64,000 nucleotides of DNA from Rhyacichthys aspro (lineage: Eukaryota > Chordata > Actinopteri > Gobiiformes > Rhyacichthyidae), in assembly GCA_036850595.1 (NCBI GenBank), contig CM072152.1, positions 16,815,207 through 16,879,206 of the forward strand. Reading direction: 5' to 3'. The stretch's first letter is position 1. Each line of letters opens with the position of its first letter. The notes below the pieces were generated by a model. The model was not told where the DNA came from. It searched no databases and worked only from the letters and a program-made list of their open reading frames with translations. A program made the position numbers and the translations under genes. Shown piece after piece: positions 12,301-22,000 of this stretch.

Positions 12301-15300
12301 CACACACACAGACACACACACTGTTTCAGGTGAAACACGGAGCAACAGGTGTGTCAATGAGATATAGTGTATGTTATCATGCTCAAGAATCTCAAGATAG
12401 CATACAGTAGCTCTAAGTACAAAGGTTTGACTCCACTGAGAAGACAAACAATGGCCCATACCTTCTGTCAAATTATATACGAGTATACTTATGTATACTG
12501 CTGTTACAGGAAGTGTGTTCATTTTGTTGAAAAAGCTCAACACAATCAGACAATCATGTGTGTTTTAATAAAATCACACTAACTCATTAAATCACACATA
12601 TCCCTTTTGCTATTTTGCTCAGCTTTCCCAGCATCTGCCTCATCCACTGCTTCTTAATGTCTCATTGGATTATTTCAACAGCTTTGGCCTCAGCTTCACC
12701 TTAAAAATCCTCCATAGATGCCTTTCAGTATTTCTCTTACTTTTATTTGTCTTTCCATTACTTTTATGCCAGATGTGAATTTGCCATATTGTGACTAATA
12801 TCACTGTAGCTGTGTTTTCCAGCAACCAACCCAGACGCAGTTGGGAGGTGGCTTCCTCTGAGCTAATCTTTTTGATTTATCACTTAGTAATTGGATCAGA
12901 GATTAAATGAGCACTTGTTTTGTTGTGAACTCACTTTGATCTGAATTTTTGATGTCTAATTTTGGTCTATTGTTCTCACAAACTATTTATATTCCATTCC
13001 TCTCATCTTGTTTGTTTCAACTTCAAATTTCAACAAGACATTTAAGAATGTGTTTTTCAGTGTATCTATCTCATCTGGCAACAACATCTCCTTGCTTTCT
13101 TTGGACTGTGGTTGTAGCTGCTGCAGATGTTTTGGCTAACCATAAAGCAACGCCACACAGCGGTGAGTCGACGGCCAGAAGGGCCTGCCCAGAGCACAAC
13201 AGAAATGAGATTTAATGCTCCTTTGAAAAACATAAGTGAAGATACAGATGTCCACAGCAGAGAGCAGCCCAAATCTGTCACAATGTCTTTTTTCTATTGC
13301 TTGTTGAACTTGCAATGACCCTGTTTCTCCACTAGGTGTCAAATTTGATCAACTTATACAGCATGTGTAATTTGAGAAGGCCAGCCTCTCTGCCTCCCAC
13401 CAAGCCCACAATAAAGCTGTATATCATCACAGCAGAGTGTTGTGCTCTACATATCATCCCTGACTTCAAAGCATGTGTAATGAATAAAAGCTGGCTCTAC
13501 AGTAAGTCAGGAGTGAGGTGCTCCTAAAAAGGCAGAGAAGATCCAGGGAAACTGGGTTACAGCAAACACAGACTAATGATAAGTGTTTCCTCCCTCCTGC
13601 CAGGTGAAGCCACTTATTTCTACTGGCAGGATAAAGTGATCCAGATGGCCTGTGAACTCAGCGCTCACAGCATTAGATCCCTATCCTCACCTGCCTCCTT
13701 GTAAGGTATTATTATCTCAAGAGCCCCAAACATCTGTATGGCAGGCAGAGCAATGTGATGGGGGTTCACACGCTTGAGCTTTCCACACGATTGTTCTGAT
13801 AAGACAAGATGGATGAGTGTGACTGTACTGCAGCTTCCCTGTTGGGAGCTTGATGCTTTGAGGTTAATCATCTTAGTGTGAGGATGGCTTTTGAGTGCTT
13901 CAGCTTAGCTTAACAAAATATTTGGTGATGTAGCCATAGAGTGTGAGAGAGGAAGGTGTTTGTATGTGGTATATATTCAAGTACAGCTGTCTAAGCACGA
14001 ACGAGGGTCTTCTGCTCAACACCTGCACAACCAGACTATGCACACTTCTCACAAGCCTCTACACCACTGTTTTCTAATCAGTCACCAATTTCCTGGAGGC
14101 AAAAGCTGAATAAGTGCAGAACTGCATGTAAATATGCATATCCAAACCACTTCCCATACTAGGAAACAACTAAGATGTGTAGGAGAAGAGAAGAGGATTT
14201 GGGTCAAAAGTTCTCAGAAGAGGATTTAAGCCTCTACCAGCTTTATTAAGCTTTTATTTTGGAAATGCGACTCAGTATGAGTTAAAAAAGAAAAAACAAC
14301 TAATAATACACAAGAATGCCTGAATTTGCAGTTTGATTGAGTTGTAAAAGCACGGTGACAACTGCATGTTGTCTCTATACTGAAGTGGCTGCACTCTGTG
14401 GCTGACAGGGGCAGCTGACCCCGGGATGGACTGAAGGAAGCTGTCACAAGGTCATGACCTTTAGACTCAACATTTCCCACAGCGCCAAGAAAGAAAACAG
14501 CCCAGAGTCATTTGCGCATGACTATTAACAGACAACAGGTGGGATTACTTAAAGGAAGACAGACTTTGAGAAAAAGTCTGTGAAACTGTCGCCTTTGTGT
14601 GGGAACCCTGCCTAAAGGTAGAAATATGACCTCCAGGATCAAATGCATCGACCTGCTTTGTCACGTAAACAGCAACATCTCAATGCAAATCCTCTTCACC
14701 GTGTCTCCACCTTATTCATTCTGAAAAGATTCTTCACATCTATTTATTTTATTAAAACACCAGATAAACCTAGGCGGCTGATCTAAAATAAACCTAAAAA
14801 TACTTCATGAATATAGTTAGAAAATAATTTCCACCACTTTCTTAAAATACTGCTGTGTCTACAAACGTTTTCTGCACTAAAAGTGTTACAGTGAAACTAC
14901 TTTGTGCTACAAAACTTTGAAAGCTACCTGTAAAGTCTGGGAACATCTCTGACATAAGGATGACAGAGAAACACAATCATTAGAGCAGTTTCAGTGTTAA
15001 ACATTGAGTGCTGAAATAAACATCACTCAACAAACAAATCCCAGATTTCCAAACAAAGTTTCAATGCCCTAGTTCATGCCATAGTTCAGCTATATTATCA
15101 CTATCTCTCTATCACTATCCATATAGACCGACAAAATATACATACCATCTAATATCAGTCAGAAGACAAAGTCCATCCGTGTTGAGTGTGTACTGCGGTC
15201 ATTTTTAAGCAGCACACTGTAGAGCAGGCAGGAACAAGTCAAGTCCCCTGCAACAGGTGTAGCCTTGGAGGAAGGGTGGAGAAAGAGAAAGCAGAAAGAC

Positions 15301-15463
15301 GAGAGGAGGGTTGGAACTAAATCTGTCTTGGCAGGAACCTGTCGCTGTGCTACGGCAAGACTATACTTTTGATAAAAAGAGCAAACACTAATACTTGGGT
15401 CTACACAATGAAAACAAGATTCACTTCCACTATTTGAAACTTAGTAAGTGTCCTCATTGGCAG
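9330..15463. other. Non-coding DNA, no feature recognised except a CA repeat
   Basis: Apart from the CA tract at 12295-12321 I see no coding exon, RNA gene or mobile element with recognisable ends. The longest ORF in the stretch (12037-12543, minus) reads through the CA repeat and has no family signature. Confidence 0.5.
12295..12321. repeat. (CA)n microsatellite
   Basis: Perfect CA dinucleotides interrupted once by GA. Confidence 0.9.
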
Positions 15464-15719
15464 CTCCACTGGGAACACAGTGGCCTTCATAGGAGCTCAG
15501 CTGGTGATGGAGGTTGCTGGAGGTAACCTCTTTTGAATAAATATAGCTGTGTACTATCTCATGCACAGACTGACCCTGTTCTTGCTGTGCCCAGTGTGCC
15601 TACCTTCTACCCGTCACACAAACTGGAGCTCTGAATTTGGGTCGAGCGGCCCCTGGAGTCACCAGCCTGTCTGGTTCCTACTACAGCGTCACACCGTGGA
15701 TTTAAACAACATCCCATAA
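15464..15719 (+). CDS. Candidate two-exon coding segment, unknown product
   Basis: Proposed exons are 15464-15522 and 15595-15719 with a 72-bp intron. The intron has donor GGAG|GTAACC, a CTGAC branch-point-like motif and a pyrimidine-rich acceptor ending TGCCCAG. Joined, one frame stays open: STGNTVAFIGAQLVMEVAG, then VCLPSTRH, ending at TAA 15717-15719. Third codon positions are GC-richer than the surroundings. The same bases are also open on the minus strand (15531-15440, ending NEDTY and a stop), so the coding strand is not certain. No family is recognised. It could be the 3' part of an unannotated gene, a decayed gene copy, or conserved non-coding DNA. Confidence 0.25.
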
Positions 15720-16218
15720 CTCTTCACATCAAAAGTACTCATCTATATGCTTTGATAATGTCATTAGTAAAATAAACTGGTACAAAGTTTTAAAGTTTTA
15801 AGTTTTAAATTATACCTGCATGGTGTAAACTTTTCACAATTCATATGAGAGTGTTGACATCTTCACAAGCACTATTTACAAAAGCAACACTTACTCCTTC
15901 CTGTATGGCACGCTGAGGCTTGCGTTTAGTTTAAAAGCAAAATATCTGTGTACCATTATTACAATTACAGTAGTATACAAAAATTTTTCTGCACTATGTA
16001 GCAGTTCTGTTTTTTTTTGCTTTTTTTTAGGCAGAGTTTTCCAAACTTTTTGTGGCCATGTGTTTTCAAAATGACAAACTGATCACAACACATGTTCTGT
16101 CTTCAGTGTTTTCTAATTAATGTAAGTACAACTTCGGTTTCATTCTAAAATGCCTTTAAATAGAAAACGGCACTTTTGGGCCGACAAATTAATTTTTTTA
16201 ACCTTACTGTTTTTAAGA

Positions 16219-16407
16219 GGTAAGTTTTGTAGGGGATCACCTGAAAATGATGGGCAATATGGACATTTCTTCCTCCATATGGAGGATATAGACCACCCCA
16301 TACAGTGCCTCAGCACGACACAGTCTGGCAAGACCTCCTTCAATAAAGAAGCTGTCATCATTGGCTCCCTGCTGATGATGTTCAAGCAGAGATGTAGGCC
16401 AGTTTAA
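16219..16407 (+). CDS. Candidate terminal coding exon, unknown product
   Basis: After a pyrimidine-rich stretch ending in TTTTTAAG (acceptor near 16217-16219), an open frame of about 63 codons runs to TAA at 16405-16407. It contains FFLHMEDIDHPIQCLS and ends KEAVIIGSLLMMFKQRCRPV. Third positions favour C and G (for example TTC TTC CTC, GGC AAG ACC TCC TTC, CTG CTG ATG ATG) against an AT-rich background, as expected of real coding sequence. An AATAAA lies 142 bases downstream (16549-16554). I do not recognise the protein. A longer ORF begins at an ATG at 16150, but its first part is AT-rich and looks intronic. The minus strand is also open, so this remains a candidate. Confidence 0.3.
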   Translation, partial: GKFCRGSPENDGQYGHFFLHMEDIDHPIQCLSTTQSGKTSFNKEAVIIGSLLMMFKQRCRPV

Positions 16408-16548
16408 GTCTAGGCACTAATCCATCGCCCTTTAAGTCTTTATTTACTGACACTGGTTCAGAGCAGGGCCACAGCTCGGGTCTTCTTTTATCTTCAACGC
16501 TACACCTTGTTTTTGTGAATATATATGTATGTTTATGTTTCTGACTGC

Positions 16549-16554
16549 AATAAA
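16549..16554 (+). other. Poly(A) signal AATAAA
   Basis: Canonical hexamer in CTGCAATAAAAC context, correctly placed downstream of the candidate terminal exon ending at 16407, with TTTGATGGTTT downstream. Single hexamers also occur by chance in AT-rich DNA. Confidence 0.3.
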
Positions 16555-17806
16555 ACTAAAAATATCCAATTACTTTGATGGTTTATAAAGTAACTCCAGG
16601 GTTTAATTAAGGTTTTTGTGGTAATAATCACACAGTTGGCATTCAAAGATAAATTTTCTCTACTTACCTTTTGCTCCTTGATATTTCCAGCAGAACTTCT
16701 AATCAAAAGACCTCATATGCAGCGATGACAGAAAGCCGATTCAGGACCGCACGCTGCACAAACAGAAAGCCTAATGAGCTATGTTTGATCTACTGTAGCA
16801 GAATATTACTCATTCAGAATGTATTCATCAAAAATGTTCTCATTGTAGCATGTGTGCATGTGTCTGTGACCTTCATGTGTGTAACCTGGGTTGTGCTGAA
16901 TGGACTGCATTATGTTTGCCATTAGTTTGTAGAATATGTGTTCCTACATTTTGCATTAGAATACAAACTTCCGACAATACAAAGATCTGAAAACAAAACA
17001 GCCTCAGTTGAGTCAAAACATTTTAAAGAATGCAAATTTCTTTAAAAAAGAGCTTCATAAAAGTTTGTTGTGTTTGCATTGAGTTTAACCTAAACCTATC
17101 TCAGGCTCAGATGCCAAAATTGCAGCACGGCAGGTTCAATCAATGCAGACAGTCCTGCTGTGTGCTGAGGCTTTGTGAAGGATAATATCTGCTGCATATG
17201 GAGAGCTGGGTAATCAATCAGTAAACACTCAACTCAGCGATCTCTCCAAGTCAAATGCCTAGGAACATGCGCATGTATTGAATACAAAAAGGAAATTGGG
17301 AAAGTCTGAAAGCCAGATGAAAATGTGAGCCCATATTACTGATGCCTCATGTGTGTGTTGTAGGCTGGCCCTCTTTTTTAAATTAAAGGTGCAAAAATGC
17401 CAAATGAATCTGTGTGTTTTTATTGCTGTGAAAGAGTATTAGCAACTCTCCAGTATAAGTCTGCTCTGCAAGTAAAATCTAGGACACAGCTCAGTATCAG
17501 ATCAAGGAGGTAGAGCAACCTCTAGTGGTTCAAAACATCTAAGTGGGTGTCTTGTATGATTAAAATACTGCATTGTGTGTCTATGGATGTGTGTTTAAAT
17601 ACCAGTTTATTGTGCATGCTGTACACAAACTATAAGTGAGTGGGTGTTTGCCTGCAGTGCACCCAAAGTTCTTAAACTATGAAACTGAGTTTGTCTTGCT
17701 GTAGTGCTACCGGACTAAACTGAATGCAATTGATTTACATGTGGATCTACAGTCATGAACAAGAGTATCACACATAATCTGTAATACACCAGCTTTAAAA
17801 GTGAGC

Positions 17807-17812
17807 TTTATT
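17807..17812 (-). other. Poly(A) signal AATAAA (minus strand)
   Basis: Minus-strand AATAAA in TTGTACAATAAAGCTCAC context, 48 bases past the stop codon of the candidate minus-strand exon at 17860-17990. Confidence 0.3.
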
Positions 17813-17859
17813 GTACAAATGCACACAATTGGCTGAGTGTTATACGTATATTGTAATCA

Positions 17860-17990
17860 TTATACCTTTGCAGTCGAAACATTGGTGCAATGGCTGGTCT
17901 CATCCCCAGACTCACAGCTGCAGCTCTGGTTCTGGGATGAATGATGCTCTGAGTCTTCACTTCCGTCAGATGTCTGCTCTCTTTCTTCAT
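17860..17990 (-). CDS. Candidate C-terminal coding exon, acidic Ser/Glu-rich tail, unknown product
   Basis: On the minus strand, from an AAAAG at 17991-17995, one frame is open for 42 codons to TAA at 17862-17860. It has a hydrophilic, acidic composition (EEREQTSDGSEDSEHHSS, then SCSCESGDETSHC), as is common in protein tails. An AATAAA follows. A second frame on the same strand is open for 60 codons to 17808. The immediate acceptor is weak; the better pyrimidine tract lies about 12 bases further upstream, but using it brings early stops. No family is recognised, so this may be a 3' exon or a 3' UTR. Confidence 0.25.
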
Positions 17991-18366
17991 CTTTTATTTA
18001 ATCTTTGTCAAGACAGGTGAAGAAGAACACAGAGAAGGAGCAGGTGTGAGTCAGTCAATACAATGTTTTATATTTCATATTCTACATTTACATAACATAT
18101 GTTTTATACATTGGAATCTGTGCAGAACAACGAGCTACTAAAAAAACAATGTGGATTTCAGGTTAGCCTTTTGAATGTGTTTATTAGCAAGTGACGGAAA
18201 CTGCCTGACCCATGAGAAGGCCATTGGTTACAGAAGCCCTATCCCACTATATAAACCTATGATAATCTGCATTTAGGTTAAACCCACTTCTGTCTAAATC
18301 AATTCACAAAGGCTCTTATATTTACAGTGATACGAGATATAAAGAATTAAGGGGCACTTACCAACC

Positions 18367-18374
18367 CTTTAGCT
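18367..18374. repeat. Target-site duplication, left copy
   Basis: CTTTAGCT, directly before the element's first base and identical to 19085-19092. Eight-base duplications are the hallmark of hAT insertion. Confidence 0.85.
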
Positions 18375-19084
18375 CAGTGCTTCTCAATTATTTTCTGTTC
18401 TTGTTTATATACACGAGTAAGCATTAAATGCAGAAAAAAAAAATTTGTACCCAATTTAATGAGGCAAATCTCAGTGAAGTGAAAGTGTTTGCAAACTAAA
18501 CTTGTTTTCTGGTCCTCCTTCTTCTGAATAAACAGTTGTATGGGTCCTGCACACGTCTTTATAAACTGCCTTTATTGCGCCATCTCGTATTTCTCGCGCA
18601 TGCTCATTCGAGCTGCTCGGGGCTCCGCTCCGCAGCGGATCTGAAACGCATCCAGTGGGCTCGGGTGTGCGACGTCGGACGGAGGCGTTCCGCAGCGGAG
18701 CGGAGCGGAGCCGCAACACATGCAGTGGAACCCCGGGGTAAGACACAGTGCACACACCGGTCTTTCCTCGTCTCCCACGGTAATCAATGTGAAACCAAGC
18801 CCTACATATGCTTCGTCATACTTCCTCGTCTTAGCTTTGGGGTGACTTTTGTTTGTCTGATTTTCAACGTTTGTCTGGTGTCTCCACCGAGTTCACTGCA
18901 CTTATCTGCTACTCTGTGCTGTGTGTGCGCATGCTCCGGAAAACCTACACCATAGAGCTCACACTCTGACAATGAGAGCGCCACTGCCACCTACTGTAGT
19001 GGATGTGTAATTACACTTTATTCTATTACGGCAAAAAAGCATGTTTCCCGGGGTCACGCGCGCCCCACTATTAGAGAAGGACTG
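18375..19084. mobile_element. Non-autonomous hAT-superfamily element (MITE-like, 710 bp)
   Basis: The ends are imperfect inverted repeats: CAGTGCTTCTCAATTATT on the left and, read on the opposite strand, CAGTCCTTCTCTAATAGT on the right (14 of 18 match). The element is bounded on both sides by the same 8-bp CTTTAGCT. The CAGTG-type terminus plus an 8-bp duplication is diagnostic of hAT transposons. No transposase is encoded: the 139-codon plus ORF (18536-18955) and the minus ORFs inside it are fortuitous products of its GC-rich core. The core (about 18590-18780) is CpG-rich and holds an 18-bp inverted repeat. The perfect duplication suggests a fairly young insertion. It must have been mobilised in trans by an hAT transposase encoded elsewhere. 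Confidence 0.85.
18622..18706. repeat. Internal GC-rich inverted repeat (hairpin) in the hAT element
   Basis: Arms 18622-18639 and 18689-18706 are complementary at 17 of 18 positions around a 49-base spacer. Each arm also contains the small palindrome TCCGCAGCGGA, and the right arm runs on in CGGAG repeats to about 18711. Confidence 0.8.
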
Positions 19085-19092
19085 CTTTAGCT
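19085..19092. repeat. Target-site duplication, right copy
   Basis: CTTTAGCT immediately after the element, identical to 18367-18374. Confidence 0.85.
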
Positions 19093-22000
19093 AAACTATG
19101 TCGTTTACCCTCTATGCTAACCACCTAGCAGGCTAACGATGCTAAAAAAGTAACACAACAAAGCGAATAACACACTGCTTATAGCCTACTCAGCGATTAA
19201 AAAGAAATGACTCATACCAATAAATTAAATAATTAAGAAAATGACACTGTGCTGAAATGTGTTAACTCCGCTTGCTCAGGGTAGTTGCTAAGTTTTCCAA
19301 GCTAATCATATGGTAAAAAGTTATTAGCATTAGCACATCTGGCTAATAAAGCATTTCATTGAATATAAATCCTGTCTATTGGTTAAAACAAGTAGTGGCA
19401 AATGCATAGAGAGTTAAATATGGGCAAAATCGTTTCTATTTGGTAAACTTTAGATGACTGTTCAAAACGGACATTATACAATTTTACATATATTTTTTAG
19501 ATCATGGGGCAAGGAGCTTGAAAGCGGGACACTACCTGGCAAATAGGGACTTGTGGTTCTAGTTATCTTGTTTTTCCTTTAATAAACATGTTTAATAAAA
19601 ATGTGCCAGAATTCAAGACAGCATGAAGTAAAGGTCGTTCAAAGGATATAGGGCCTAGCTGTTTGAGCTTAAAAGAGTAGCAAGTTGTAAAGATTATCTT
19701 TAGTTAATGCTGTTATCTCACTTCAACTGGATGCAGCTGATTTGCATTAGAGACACACTCAAAAATCCTTTAGGGAACAAGCCATTTTCAACAACTTGTA
19801 CAAACAGAGGAGAGGACGCCTGAGGAGAGTTGAAAAGACAGTACAAAAGTAAACACATATACACACACTACACACATAATCTGAATGGACTTATCAAGGA
19901 CTCACAGATTCTTCACGCTTTAACATAAGAAAACACAACTGGCTGAAACTGGGGGCACCTAAACCAGCAGGCATGCTTTAGAACCAAACATTTCATAGTT
20001 TATTTATTTTTTGTTCATGTAATTCCTGCAGGATTTGCCCAAGAAGATCTCCATACAATGATAAAGGTAGATGGGAACACAATGTACACCGTGTAGGCTT
20101 CGAGAAGGTAAGATTTTTCATGCATCAGCAGAATAGCTGTACACGTCATTACAAGTACGTTTGGCACCGGGCATCTCTTGTAACATGGCCTATTTCCAAG
20201 ATTATTAACACAGACACAAGGTCACGCGTGTAAGTCAGTGAGAAATATACTGCCATGTTCTGCCTCAACATCACTTTTCATGTTAGTTTTTGCGTATGAA
20301 TTAAACATAAAGAAAAATAAATATTGCCTCCAGCACATTAGTAGGCCAATTCCACACACTAAATGAAACTGAAAATGTCATCTTATTTACATACATTCTG
20401 CATTTTCTCCAGATCTAGTTGTGTCGCTGCCTCCTGTGTAATTGCCACAAAAGCACAGAAATGCTTTGCATGAATGCACCAGGAGTTTTCAATGCCTTGT
20501 AGGCCTGAATAATGTATTAATCCAGTATAGTACAGAGCTGATGCATAGTAGCTAATGTATTTATAGTGCATAACAGTTCTCTCTCAAAGCAGTCGCAGCT
20601 GGTGGATTTTTCCTGCTTTCACAGCTTGAAGTGACAGTTTGATGTAGATTTTCAGCTTTAACTTAGATAAACTTTAGCATTGTGATGCAGGCTTGTTTAA
20701 AAGCAACAATACTTTTACAGTTATGACAGTCATTTTGTTATGGTGCCTGAGAAATAATCTGCCACTGTATTGCCGGGTTTCATGCAAATTCGTCCATCTT
20801 TGTTGAAAGCTGCTTTGCCTCTTGTCTGGCTGATTTCACTCTTTTCCCCATGTCTCTAAATGCCCATGCTAGCATTAAGAAACCATCTGTGGCTGTGTTT
20901 CACTGACTACTGGCTCAAGGCTTTGGCTTTTAAATAGAAGCAGTGAATGAGCGAGCACTAGATGAAGCAAGGTTAGGTTTTGGATCATGTGTTACATGGA
21001 AATGGAAATAGATGGAAAAGATGTAGTAAAATAAGACATTGCACACAGTTTTACATGATTTTTCCGTTTACATTCAACATATATCAATCCAAATACCCTT
21101 TGCATTGCACTTATCCCCTTTTCTAAATGTCACCTCTATAGCTCTTATTCCCTTTACATCTATTATGATTTTTTAAACCTCAAGTTGTGTCCAAGGTCAT
21201 AGGATAAGGAGGATAAGGATAAGTACTAATTATTTAATGCTTTTTACCTGACTCTTACATTATTATAGTTATGTCCTTGGTAATAGGTGGTTGTTGGTTA
21301 TGATTTCTTTTTATAAATTGCCAGCCGTTTTAATCCAAAGAAGCCAAGTTATACATTTACATATTTGAAACAGTTTTTGTTTGCTTCTGGTGTTTTAATA
21401 TTGCATGATAGCCAGCCGAGCTCCAAACTCTTGAACGCAATAAAGCACTAGTCCTTGCTGTGGGTAATTTGTGTTTGAAGTAAGAGGGATAATATCAGGC
21501 AGAAAAAACTCAAGGACAGAATAGAAGGAAATGAATTGAGGTCAAAACTCTACAACAGCACGGAGGAACATAACTCATCACCTCATTACATACCCCTGAG
21601 ATTACTCCTCTCCTTCTCTCGACTTGAATATGAGCCTTCTCTTGTTAACCTCTGCCTCTGTCGCCTCTTTGCCTCCACACAGAAATCTCTCGATCTGACA
21701 TATGTAAATTCACGTTTTAGCCGGTGCACTCGTGTGTCTATATTTGGGTTTGAGTCAGAGATCTTATGACTTGGCAGATGGTGACATGTTAGTTTAACAT
21801 GAGAGACATTCGAGTTTAAAAACCGTACAGAGGAATAAACTGGTTTCTGCAGAGAGAGAGGCGGCGCATTATTATGACATTTCGCTGGGTGACATTTCCT
21901 GTCTGGCAGGGAAAAAAGATACAAGAGCAGAAAAAAAAGTATTGCAAAAATGAAACAACAGTGTATGATGGACTTGGGCGGGCTGTGCTCTTAGCTTGAA

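Noticed and set aside
12037..12543. Longest ORF in the window (168 codons, minus strand)
   Set aside because: It runs through a CA microsatellite (Cys-Val repeats), has no family signature and is AT-rich with random codon use.
14226..14480. Apparent MGNVESK N-myristoylation-like N-terminus on the minus strand
   Set aside because: The first codon is GTG, not ATG, and no splice or family evidence supports translation.
18536..18955. 139-codon plus-strand ORF and overlapping minus ORFs
   Set aside because: They lie wholly inside the 18375-19084 hAT element; the openness comes from its GC-rich, stop-poor core, with no transposase motifs.
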